From: Lactifluus volemus
Taxonomy: Eukaryota > Basidiomycota > Agaricomycetes > Russulales > Russulaceae
Length of the DNA: 60,273 nt
Direction of reading: 5' to 3'
NCBI GenBank assembly: GCA_022376515.1
Contig: WTXI01000224.1
Span: 1 to 60,273, forward strand
The notes beneath the pieces are model-generated. The model searched no databases. It was not told the DNA's origin and worked only from the letters and a program-made list of their open reading frames with translations. Numbering within the stretch: position 1 is the stretch's first letter; every line of letters starts with the position of its first letter. The position numbers and the translations under genes are program-made. Shown here piece after piece: positions 10,930 through 21,212 of this stretch.

Positions 10930-11510
10930 CGACCTTCCCCGTCCACAGTCCGCATACGGGCGAGCTCGCTTCGACTGCTGCAGCCTCATCCCGGGATGAC
11001 TGCCGCGCTGCGATAGAAGCCGCACAACGCGCGTTTCCTGCTTGGGAACACACACCATTCGCAGCGCATCGGGAAATTCTGCTCCGTGCTGCGACGACGC
11101 TTCAGTCCGAGGAGTGGCAAAGGAAGGCTGCCCCCGCGATGCGCGCAGAGGTAGCGATGACCCAGGCGCAGATAAGCTTTAATTTCTTCGCCGGAACTCA
11201 ATTGTTGCAGGGCATCGCCTGCATGGTGAATGAATTGAGGGGTGAAACTCTTCCAAGCGTCGTTCCCGGAGGACAGGTATTTATACAGAGGCGCGCACAA
11301 GGAGTCATGTACGTTTTCTATCCCTACTACCTTTTTGCGGGTGAGCTGAAAGAAACTATTTAGATACTCAGTGGTCCCATGGAACGCTCCCGTCCCGCTT
11401 GTTTTGACTTCTGTGGCCGTTCCTCTCGTATGCGGCAATACGGTCGTGGTTCGTCCCTCCGTACACCTCTTCGCTCGTCGTGGATGCTCTGCATGATGTC
11501 CGTGAATGAT
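10930..11510 (+). pseudogene. Captured aldehyde dehydrogenase fragment
   Basis: One frame reads AAIEAAQRAFPAWEHTPFAAHREILLRAATTL and continues to ELRGETLPSVVPGGQVFIQRRAQGVM. A GTACGT...CAG intron-like gap follows. Then, in another frame, comes PWNAPVPLVLTSVAVPLVCGNTVVVRPS, and finally SSLVVDALHDV after a further shift. This is the N-terminal NAD-binding part of an aldehyde dehydrogenase of the salicylaldehyde/vanillin type; the catalytic Cys and Glu regions are absent. The retained intron shows capture of genomic DNA rather than cDNA. Frameshifts show decay. Confidence 0.7.
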
Positions 11511-11579
11511 ATCCTTGGCACGAGGGTCGTTGTGGTCACTGATATTGGCAATACTAGGCTGGCCTTCCCCCATGCGTCC

Positions 11580-11817
11580 TCAATTCTGTGCCCATGTCCG
11601 CTGAGAGCACCCCTCCTCACGTTTTGGTTTTTGGCCCTGACCGCCCCATGGTGCTCGGCAACGTCCAATTCCTCGCGCTCTCTTGGAGGTACGTCTCTCC
11701 TTTCACCCCCTCCACGAGTCGTTCCGCGCGACTGCGGAGTCGTCCCCTGAATCCCCTCCGGATTGGTGGCGAGGGCAGCTGAAGGGTCATGCCGGGATCT
11801 TTCCCGTTAACTATGTC
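11580..11817 (+). pseudogene. Captured exon pieces, including an SH3 C-terminal half (HSE1/STAM-like)
   Basis: From about 11741 the frame reads SPPDWWRGQLKGHAGIFPVNYV followed directly by a GTACGT donor. This is the second half of an SH3 domain, with the WW and ALYDY-partner FPVNYV motifs, closest in pattern to Hse1/STAM. Just before it (11594-11690) is another exon-like piece of unknown origin (TPPHVLVFGPDRPMVLGN) that also ends at a GTACGT donor. The SH3 piece and the UIM piece at 10555 probably come from one source gene, now separated by the aldehyde dehydrogenase segment. Confidence 0.6.
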
Positions 11818-12893
11818 GTACGTTTTGTGGCCTACTTTACCTTCACTGTGTTCACATACGGCGTGCATACAACCTGCCCCCGCAGTCGAGTTGTCGTCGC
11901 GGCCCAGACCGCCGCGCTCTTCGATTCCGTCTCCGGTCCGACACAACTCATCGGCACACTCTGGCGCACATACGGACCCGCCATCGTCGCCGGCGGTATC
12001 GCCATTCTCCAGCGCCAAGGCGTCGCCCCCAACACTGCCCCCGCAGCAGACACCCCGTGAGGCTACGATCTCGGTGATGGTCCCGAGCCCGTCCCCACCG
12101 CACCTCCTCCTCGGGGTCTTTCACCGGTCTCAGTGAGCGTGTTGGGAGCAGCTCGAATGTTGGTCCCGGTGGCCATTTCGAGGAGATTGAGGTGCCCAGC
12201 GATGCCGAGGGCGAGCGATCGGCTGACTTTGCCGCCGCCGCCGCCTTTGTAACACGGTCCTGGGTGCGTTGTTTTCTTTCTTTCTTTTTTCTTTTGACTT
12301 CTCAAACTAACTTTTTTCAATTCCTTATATTCCTGTCTACGGTGTCATGCTGCCTGCCTGCCCTGATGCGTCCCGACACCTCTGCCTCTTCCTGTGCCAC
12401 CTGCGCCTGCTCCTCCTCACCGCTTTCGCTTGCTCGTCCCCGCTTCCTCTTGGACCACTTCCAACAGTCTCAAGCAGTTTGCACTCCTGTGCTGGGTGTG
12501 TCTGGGTGTGTAGGGGGGAGACAGGAAGTAGGTAAGTGGGGAGGACTTGCTGTCTTGAGCTCAGGTTACCATGCCTCCATGTGAGGCTTTGCAGAACCTT
12601 AGTGCTGGGTGCTCAATGGTGTCATTTAGTATCATATTGTATAGATAGTGTTATTGTTGTAGTATAGTTGTTTCTCTTTAAATATACTAATGTGGTGCCT
12701 AAAAGTTTGGTGTGACTGAAAATGGTTTGAAAGCAATTTAGCACTGTTTGAATTGTGATTAAGATGTGCTTAAAGTTACTTAGATGAGTCTTTGACCAAG
12801 CAGATTGTGCTTAATCAAGCACAATTAAGCAGAATGGTGCTTAATTAAGCACCGGGGTGGCGTTAACCTGCTTAATCATTTTGTGCTTAATTT

Positions 12894-12926
12894 GTGCTTA
12901 ACGTGCTTAATAAGCACGTTAAGCAC
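12894..12926. repeat. 33-bp perfect palindrome in the right subterminal region
   Basis: Two 16-bp arms (GTGCTTAACGTGCTTA and its exact complement) are separated by one A. Each arm contains two TGCTTAA units, so it is built from the element's own subterminal repeat. It lies 29 bp inside the right terminus of the Pack-type element. Confidence 0.8.
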
Positions 12927-13674
12927 ACATTAAGCAACATGGACAATTGCTGATGTATTCCCCGTTTGTAAGTAAAATTGTGGTTTGGACCACTTACACA
13001 TGGCTGATTTTCCCTAGATTAAGGCCTGCAGAAAATTGGTCCCCGGACTAATATTTGTTGACTCCCATAGCCGAGGCGACACGAGTGGCCCGTTACTTAA
13101 ACCAGACGTTAGCGTCTATGCCATACAAGAGAACAAGGCTAATGATTACAAGGGCATTGATCGCTGTATCATGAGTCTCCTTGACATCCATATCGAATTC
13201 AAGTGGTCTACGACTGAAGAGCCTTTCGTCAAGCATCCCACGGCCACTTCTCTTGTAGCCAACACTGGAAATGCCCGAGACACGCTGGGCCAGCTCAGCA
13301 CCTATGCTGCAGCGCAGCTTGCGGCTCAATACCGCACACACGCATTCTCTATCTTTGTTTTGCGCAAGAAAGCGCGAATAATCCGATGGGACAGGGAAGG
13401 AGCGATAGTAACGGAACCCATCGAATATGACACGGACCCATCTCTGGTACAGTTCCTGTCTCTCTATTTGATGGCCCCCCTCCAGCTCCGCGGTATTGAC
13501 ACCACGGTGTCAGTTTTCACCGATCCCGAAGCTGTGTCCGCAAGGATAAAGCTATGGCTACCTGCCGAAACTCCGATGTTCCAGACCAGCGTTCCATCAG
13601 TCGATCCCGGACAGCCCAATCTTAGGATTGCCTTTCCCTTTCCTGAGATCATCCCTTCACACCCCGCTTGTCGT

Positions 13675-15164
13675 TAGACTGTCCGGGGGCCGGGCCGGGC
13701 CAGGGCCACCCCCATTTTGCCCGGCCCTGGCCCTGGCCCTCAGGGCCGGTCCGCCCTGCAGTTGGCCCTGGCCCTTAGAGGGCCAGCTGATGCTGGCCCT
13801 GGCCCGACCCGGGGCCGGCCCGGGGCCGACCCGGCCCTACCCCTTAAAAAAAATAATCAGTCAATTAATTAATTTCAGTAAAAGTTTCTCACACTTGCTT
13901 GCATAATCAGCTCACAGCTACTTTCTGACAACTGTACACGCCGGGATTCGAACTCTCGACCAGTGCATACCAAAGTTAAGGCTCTTGGACAGTTCGCCAC
14001 TACACCATAGCAACTCGATTAAATTTTTTCCTATAGCTTATCTTAAACAATTGTCTTGCCTCAGCCCGTACGCCTGCCACTTCACTTAGTCAACTCGAAC
14101 TTCAAGTCGCGACTTGCCTTTTTCACGCCCCCTCCTGCGTCCCTTTCTGTCTCCATGCCTGCTTTCTGTCACCGCCATCGCATCACCATCGCCCCTCTCG
14201 CGCCCTTTCTGTCGTCGCCATCTCCCGCCCTCCGTCTTCGCCTCTCTCGCGCCCTCTTATTGCCGCTACCCCTCGCTCTCGTCGCCGCCACCGCTCGTCC
14301 CCTGTCGTCGTCACCACTCGCCCTCTGTCGTCGCCACCGCCCGCCCCATGTTGTCGCCACCGCTCTGTTGATTGCATGGTACATGCTGGTGCGTCATGGC
14401 ATTTTCTTTGACTTCTTGCACTAATCTTTTTTTTTTTCTCATTCCCCTTTTCGTCCCCCAGCCGCTGGCACTGAGGGGCGTTACGCGTGGACATTCGATG
14501 GCGTCACCGTCGTTCGGACGTCGCTTTTGCGACCGTCCGACGCTTGACGCCTGCGACTGGGACACTCGCGTGACGTCTCCCCAAAGTCTTGCCTGGGTGC
14601 GCCGCCTGCCATCTCCCCTCGCCACCGCTGCGGTGGCCGCTGCTACCCCGATGCTGCGGCCGCTGCCCCGCCATGGTTGCTGCTACCCCGACCCCGCCGC
14701 CGCGATCCAGACGCTGTCGCCCCTGCCCTGACGCCGCCGCCGCTATCCAGATGCCGCCACCGCTGTCCAGATAGTGTCGCCTCTGCCGCCGCTCTGCCGT
14801 CGCTACTGCTGCCCTGACGCTGCCGCCACTGCCCCGCCGTCGCTGCTGCGTCCCCCCCCCCCCCCATCACTTTTGCTGCCCCGACGCCGCCGCCACTGCC
14901 CCGCCGCCCCTGCCGTCACTGCTGCTGCCCCGACGCCGCCGTTGCGGCACCGCCCTGCAGCCCCGCCCTCGCAGCCTCCCTATGGGTAGGGCCAGCAGGG
15001 CCGGCCCCGGGCCGGCCCTAAGGGCCGCTCATAAAATTGTCTGGCCCTGGCCCTGGCCCTCGATGTGAGGGCCGCCTGCTGCTGGCCCTGGCCCTGGCCC
15101 TCAAGGGGCCGGTCCGGGTCGGCCCTAGGGCCAGGAGGGCCAGGCCCGGCCCGCGGACAGTCTA
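13675..15164. mobile_element. Non-autonomous hAT element with GGCCCTGGCCC-rich ends
   Basis: The termini are TAGACTGTCCG...CGGACAGTCTA and the inverted match continues into GGGCCGGGCC. The perfect 8-bp duplication CTTGTCGT flanks it (13667-13674 and 15165-15172). The outer 150-180 bp of each end consist of GGCCCTGGCCC/GGGCCGG repeats. The interior is C-rich, low-complexity DNA with Pro/Leu/Arg-rich frames that I do not consider genes, plus a tRNA-like stretch. No transposase is present. The insertion falls in a FunK1 coding exon and its removal restores frame. Confidence 0.88.
13935..14016 (-). ncRNA. tRNA-like degenerate sequence inside the hAT element
   Basis: On the minus strand an A-box-like TGGTGTAGTGGCGAA is followed about 45 nt later by a B-box-like GAGTTCGAATCCC. 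This is the internal promoter layout of a tRNA gene. The expected acceptor-stem ends do not pair, so it is a tRNA pseudogene or a tRNA-derived (SINE-like) piece rather than a working tRNA. Confidence 0.5.
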
Positions 15165-16569
15165 CTTGTCGTGCGACACGCGCTTGTTCTGCATATGATA
15201 TTGAAAACGACCGTGTCGTATTCTTCAAGGATTCGTGGCGCATCGATGCCCCAGATACCCAACTCAAAGGCCTGATTTATGAACAACTTCGTGCTGCGAA
15301 TGTCACCAATATTCCTCGCTGCATTGCGCACGGAGAAGTACCTCACCAGGCTGAACAGAAGACGCAGACAAAGGCGAGTTTGGTGCTTTCTTGGGCCTGC
15401 AAAGAAGGAGAAGAAGTGAAGATAGCAAGCCATTCTCACTACCGCCTTGTTCTCGATCTCGTTGGGAAAAGCTTGTCGACCTTCACTTCCTCTAAGGAGC
15501 TTGTGCAAGCTATACATGATGCATTGCTTGGTAGGTTACTCTCTATACATGACGACCAAAATCTAAGTCCTTTTCATTGTCCAGCTCATCGAGGCGCTTT
15601 CGCTGCTGGGATTCTGCATCGCGATCTCAGCGTCGGAAACATCGTCATTTCCGAGGGACGAGGCTATTTAATTGACTGGGACTTGGCAAAGCCTACGACC
15701 GTGGAACAGCCACGCCGAGTGACACGCACTGTACTTATAACATTTGCTTTCACTTTTACCTCTCTAATGAACCTCTCCAGGGCACTTGGCAGTTCCTATC
15801 TATCCACCTCATAGAAAATGAAGCAGCACTTCACACAATCCAGGATGACATTGAATCGGCGTTCTGGGTGCTCCTATGGACGACCATGGCGTATTCTCGA
15901 TCGTCCCTATCTTCCATGGATCTCACCAATTTCTTGAGGACATTCGATTGCATACCTGGTGGAGCAAACAAACGAACCGTGATTGATTCTTGAAAGATAT
16001 TTCAGGAAAAAAATGGCAATATCTTCGGTGATCGGCTGGCGCTGTTCTCCCTGCTGAAAGAGCTCGCCGAACTCTTCCATTATTTCTATTACGTACCGAC
16101 ATCGGATGATGCAAAAGCTATCAAGAAGTTCGAACAATATCCCGAATGCCCTGAGCTTTCCAAATTCTTAACAATAAACCTGATCACGAAAGCCTGAAAC
16201 AGGTTGATCGATCACACGTTTGTCATCGACTTATTTGCTAGACACCTGGTGATGGATTGGCCTGTCGATGATGCAGCCGAAGAGCAGGAACTATACAGAA
16301 CCGACGATTCTGGAGTGGAGCTGGCGGGCAAGGTGTTTATGACGAAGTCGAAGCATGCATTGGATATCGTGAGAGAGGCATCAAGTCGTAAGAGGCACAG
16401 GGTATCACAGTCCATCCGCATGGCTTCAGAAGAACCGGAATCAGAAGAACTGGAATCAGAAGGACCGGAATCAGAAGAACCAGGCGACGAGGAGACCGAA
16501 TCAGATGATCCAACACCGCCCGCCAACTTCGGGAGTAGTAGTTTGACTGCTCTCAGCTGTGACTAACTT

Positions 16570-16695
16570 ACGGAACTTCCCATACCATGTGTCTGTCTGC
16601 GTCTTCGCTTCCCATACCACATGTCCGTCTATTATGCGTGTCTTTGCTTTCCGTACCACATGTCCATCTATGCGCGTCTTCGCTTCCCATAACAT
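16570..16695. repeat. Imperfect tandem repeat of CTTCCCATACCACATGTCC units
   Basis: Three and a half units of roughly 32-39 bp follow one another, each with CTTCCCATACC(AC)ATGTC and TGCG(T/C)GTCTTCG. The rest of the 16567-16954 interval between FunK1 and the transposase has no gene that I can see; it should contain the transposase promoter. Confidence 0.65.
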
Positions 16696-16954
16696 ATTCT
16701 TCATGAGTCACATACATCCATAAAGGAAAGGATAAAGGCCTCTGTTCCATGAGCATGAGTCACCAACAGTGGGCCAATCCAATCAGAGAAGCGTTTTCAT
16801 TTCCGTCCGCTAAGTGATGCCCTTCCTCATGTTTTATGATATCCATCGTCAGGCAATGTACGTAGCTCCGCTGGTGGTGATCATACGTAGTCTCAATTGA
16901 CTCGTCTACTTATTTGTTGAGTGGTCGCTATGGTGGAGGCAACACCGTAACTTG

Positions 16955-19900
16955 ATGCCCCACAAACCACCGCGGTCAAAAAAGGCTTACGAGCCCACCC
17001 TTCCTTCCAATGTTGCTCCAACTGCTGTGGCAAAAGCCCATCCTTCACGTCGCAAGACCCGAAGCAAGACTACACCTGCAGTTGCCGATCCCATTGATGA
17101 ACCCGATTCTCTGCATCCGGTAGCAGCGATGACTGGCTACTCAGATGCAGTCGCAGGAGAAGGTTTGCTTGTATCCGACCTCATATCTGACAAATAGCTG
17201 ATTTGCTACCTGCAGAACCTGGTTTGAAAAGAAAGCGTGTCAAAACCTGGAAGGCCGTGGAAGCTGAGGCCTCTCTTCCCGACGATTGTATTGCTGTTCC
17301 AGGTGGGCCAGATTTTCGGTCTCGGAAGACATTTTCCCAGACTGACCTAGTGGCCTAGCCCCAGCTTCTCCTCCTAGAGGTAGTTCCCAACAACGACGGA
17401 AGGCGCGCGAGACTGTCGAGGAGGATGGCGACAGGCCCATGGGGCTCACCAATGTAGCAATAGGTCAGTAGAACGCAGTCCACCTTCAAATCCGGAGCGT
17501 GATATCATTCCCATTAGGGCCTGAACCTCCTGTCAAGCGTCCCATTCCGAGGAGCACTTCACCGCCCCATGAAACTTTCAATATGGACGTCTCGTCAAGT
17601 TCTGACGGCTCTGCCATATCTACGATCAATCAAAAGCAAAAGAAACCCTCTCTACCATCTCCCCGAGGCCCTCCTCGACATCGTCCACCTCTCCCACACA
17701 ACCCCCCGCAACTAGGGCCAGACCAGGTCCCTACGCAAGGCGGTCAGCGACAAAGTCGAAGTCCTCAACCGAATCCTCCATCTAGTCTCGGTGTAGTGTG
17801 CAATGACACTTGTGATTGCTCTCTTTTCACTGGATCAGAACTGGAGAAAGATGTTGATGTGGGAGGAAAGAAGATACTTGTAACCGATCTCAAGCACTTC
17901 TTTCGAAGAACTGCAGATGGCATGTGGACATGTAAGAAATGCGAGTAAGTTATAATTCATCGAATCGCTGGATTGGTTCTGATAATTGTCGTCGCTCGTG
18001 GTAGCCGTATGGCTAGGAACCACCCCAACGCAAAGCTCGCTAGCTACACATATGGTGCAAAAACATCTACTGGCATCATTCGCGAGCACCTCAAGCACCA
18101 TCGGGACAGCCACGAAAGTTGGTGCATAAAACACAATCAGCCAAATAAGACGAAGCATGGACAAAATGAGGCAAAGGCAAGTGAAGAAGACTCCAGTAAA
18201 GCCGTGTCGCCAGCCGCGAAGAAGCTGGAGTTCACTGATGAAAATTTCAAGAAGGCCCTCATCGATTTCATAGTTGAAGATGATCAGGTCAGTCGCTGTT
18301 AGGCTACCCCAGTGTTTTCGATTGCTATAAGATTACTTTATTTCTAGAGCTTGAACGTGGTCGAGCGAAGAGGGTTCAGGGACTTGCTGCTGCTGCTTCG
18401 ACCAGACCTCAAAGAGTCGGACATTCCGAAACGGACTAAGATCCGTGAATTGGTCATCAAAACATGGAAGAAATACATGAAAGTCTTGAAAAATAATCTA
18501 GCGGTAAGTCTGCACGTTACGCACCCATCCCGCACCTAACTCTAACCCTGATATAGAGGGCCAAGGGGCAAATATCGCTTACTACAGACATATGGTCGGA
18601 CCGAATGCGTCGGCCTTATATCGCGATCACTGCCCATTGGATCAAGAAGAGTCGGCGCGGCCATCTATCCTTGGAGTGCGCCTTGATTGCGTTTCATCGC
18701 TTGTTCGGTCGGCACGATGGACAGAATATGGCAAACGTTATTTTGGCAATGTTGGATCACGTTGGCATAACCAAAAAAGTAAGTTCGGACTTCGGGAGTA
18801 CTCTAGGTTGCATAGACGACTCACTAACGCTGGCTATGCCCACTTCCAGGTGGGACACATAACCATGGATAATGCTGACAACAATGACAAAATGATTGAG
18901 GTTCTACAGGTCCTACTTGCTGAGCGGCAAATTAACTTCGACCATCGAGACCGACGTATACGATGCTTACCCCACATACTTAATATCTGTTCCGGACATG
19001 TTCTTGACGCGCTTATTGATCATTCCGTCATAGATCTTGCAAGCTCACGGTTTTCGGGGTTTTCGGGGGGGGTGGAAGATCTCCGTGACTGACAAACCTA
19101 TAAAGAAGCACTCGAAAGTGACCCAGTTTCCTTGGGCCATAATATTGTCAACGTTCTTCGCGCATCCGGACAAAGGCGCGACCAATTTGAGGACTACATT
19201 CAGGAGGGAAACAGAGAAGGCTACTGGGACGCCGAAGACGAGAATGGTGTCCCCATTGATACTGACAAGAAGGTGGAAATTCGTGTTCTCCAACTTGTCC
19301 GTGATGTGAAAACCCGGTGGGATTCAGTCTATTATGCGATCCGTCGTCTTCGCTATCTACAACAGGTAAGGGTCACAATGAGACTACGCTCCTTGGACTG
19401 TCTGGCATTCTGATGTCAGTTATCTCCTAGCCCATCAACGCATTCCTTGACCGGCCCAACAACAAGGATATGAAGAAGTATAAACCCACGGAGATGCAAT
19501 GGCGAGTCCTCCGAGACTTTGAGCTGATCCTTGAGGTGCGTATATGAAGAACTTTGAAATTTCTAGTCAGTTCCGGAGGGGCCCTCGGGCAGGCGCTGAG
19601 TGAGCAAACGAAAGCTCTAATACTACCTATGATAGATTCCACATCAGGCCATTCGGACGCTATCACATGAACGCCTCCCCACGCTGTGCAAGTATCTGGT
19701 CACATTTGAGAAGTTCTACAACACGTGGAGAAGGCTCTGCGACGACGAGAACAACCCCCAGCTCCGTCCCTTCATCAAGAAGGGCTTGGACTGGGTAGAG
19801 AAATATTACCATCGTATGGGGGACACGAAAGCATATATAATCGCAATGCGTGGGTGTATTTTGTGGCCAAATTACCTTGGCTGATATTTCTTTTCTAGTG

Positions 19901-20837
19901 CTGAATCCAAACCGCCGATTGGCGTGGATTAGGTCGAACTGGGATCCACAGGATTTCGATGATGTAAAGGAGATTGTTCTTGATGTGGTAAGTGTATCAT
20001 GCAACTGTCGATAACAGCTTAATTAACATTAACCGCCTTAGATGACTGATTACCGTTACCGCTACTTCCCAGGCCCGAAATCCAAATCGTCTGGAACACT
20101 ACGTCGTTCTCTCGTCTCTCCACGAAAGCAGACGCTCGCACGTCGTCTTGGTTATTCAGTCGACAGTGGAGATGAGTCCTCGGACGACATAGAACCACGT
20201 TTATGCACAGTGGAGCAAGAGTTGAGCTCTTACGAGGGGCTAAACGTAGAAAAGAAAACAGATGTATTAAATTTTTGGGAGGTACGGTCTCTGCTCCCTT
20301 GATTCTCGATGACGCCACTCATTGACTACATAGGGAAAGGAAAAACTTTTCCCAACCCTCTATCGAATCGCTATGGACTACCTTCCTGTCCAAGGCAGTT
20401 CTGTCCCGTGCGAACGCGTCTTTTCGTCGAGTGCAGAAACAGATACCAAGAAGCGGAATCGGATTAAACCGCTGCTAATGGAAGCCCTTCAGATGCTCAA
20501 GTTCTATCGCAGGAAGTCTCGCCTCGATTTCACTGCGGGGCTTGTATTGCAGGAGGACGATTTGGAAGAGGATGACCCCGAAGATCTACTTACGGAGCTG
20601 CTCTCCTCCCGCGGGGATAGCACTCAATGTTCGATAGATAAGATTCTGACTAGCCTTAGAGACCGCAGCGACGAAGCGCCGGAAGACGATCCCGATGAAG
20701 TGACGAAGGTCGACAGTGAGTCTGAATACAAGGATAGCGAGGACAACGAGGACAATGAGGACAACGAGGACGGCGATGATGATGAGGACGGCGAGGACGA
20801 CGAGGACAGTGCTGATGGAGAGCTTGGCACAATTTAG
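16955..20837 (+). CDS. hAT transposase with BED zinc finger, multi-exon, one in-frame stop
   Basis: It cuts and pastes hAT elements. The N-terminal exons encode a basic, Pro/Ser-rich region. Next is a BED-type finger: CKKC, then RMARNHPNAKLASY and HLKHH, joined across an intron. The hAT core follows (TDIWSDRMRRPYIAIT, an ITMDNADNNDKM Asp motif, RCLPHILNI, and VKTRWDSVYYAIRRL). The C-terminus has the hAT dimerisation region (DYLPVQGSSVPCERVFSSSAETDTKKRNRI...LKFY) and a very acidic Asp/Glu tail. Many GT-AG introns are seen. The in-frame TGA at 19090-19092, where the frame continues cleanly on both sides, means this copy is probably inactive. It is the only transposase inside the 13.9-kb element and the likely source of its ends. 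Confidence 0.85.
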
Positions 20838-21212
20838 CTCTGCTCCTTAGTTATTTCATGAGGCTCAGCTCGATTCTCCCTCGAGTCCTCACAGGCAGAT
20901 TCATTATTTTGACCACAATGGACTGATTATTGTCGCGACTTCGGGATAGCATCTGGTCATCTGACTAGAACTGAGTTTCTGAGTTTCAACATTCAATTGC
21001 GCCGCATCAATCATCACGGACAAGCTAGTTCTTTTTTCCTCAACGTTGGCGGCCAACTTCACCATGGTTTTAAGGAAGCGGTCGACTGAATCATCCGGCA
21101 CCTATGCTATAGAAGCTGAATCTGTAAGTACTCACTATTAGACCTTGCCTCTACTGCTCTGCTATACGAGATCCGCCGTTCTTTGTCGTTGAGTGGTAAC
21201 GCTGTGTTACAG
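20838..21212. other. Spacer between transposase and CK1-like gene
   Basis: I see no gene here. It should hold the transposase 3' end and the start and first intron of the CK1-like gene, whose initiating ATG I could not place with confidence. Confidence 0.4.

Larger units (their letters stand above)
10111..12955 (+). mobile_element. 2.8-kb TIR element with captured host gene pieces (Pack-type)
   Basis: The ends are inverted repeats beginning CATCAGCAATTGTCC, about 28 bp with one mismatch, with a TA dinucleotide on each side (10109-10110 and 12956-12957). Both subterminal regions are full of the heptamer TTAAGCA/TGCTTAA, typical transposase-binding repeats. No transposase is visible. The middle is GC-rich coding-like DNA matching parts of at least two unrelated host genes: HSE1/STAM and an aldehyde dehydrogenase. 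The superfamily is not settled; TA duplication fits Tc1/mariner or PIF-like elements, while the dense subterminal repeats recall CACTA-like ones. Confidence 0.8.
9770..16566 (+). pseudogene. FunK1-type fungal protein kinase, interrupted by two transposons
   Basis: The N-terminus has the FunK1 lead (FVGPMPVKEFLDKFLP). The middle has the conserved pre-kinase region (PDVSVYAI, ARDTLGQLSTYAAAQLAAQYRTHAFSI, IRWDREGAIVTEPI). The kinase part has HRDLSVGNI and LIDWDLA, the family's variants of the catalytic and metal-binding loops. Introns at 12968-13017, 15531-15584 and 15731-15780 follow GT-AG. The gene is split by insertions at 10111-12955 and 13675-15164; leaving one target-site copy restores AY|SPF and PACR|AT in frame. 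Two more in-frame TGA codons lie at 15991 and 16195, before an acidic Ser/Glu repeat tail. It is therefore a dead gene, probably cargo of the surrounding hAT element. Confidence 0.88.

Noticed and set aside
14056..14989. Pro/Leu/Arg-rich open frames of 60-120 codons in the middle of the small hAT element
   Set aside because: The DNA is a C-rich, CCG/CTG-like low-complexity stretch open in several frames on both strands; there is no domain and it lies inside a non-autonomous element.
13018..16566. Reading the FunK1 part from 13036 as an independent intact gene
   Set aside because: Its start falls inside an exon; the true N-terminus lies left of the Pack-type element and the frame is cut again by the second element and two stops.
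16575..16695. Short direct repeats considered as a CRISPR array
   Set aside because: Only three and a half adjoining imperfect units without unique spacers, and in a eukaryotic genome; it is a simple tandem repeat.
20624..20837. Asp/Glu run and its Ser-rich complement as separate genes
   Set aside because: The plus strand is the acidic tail of the transposase; the minus-strand Ser run is its shadow.
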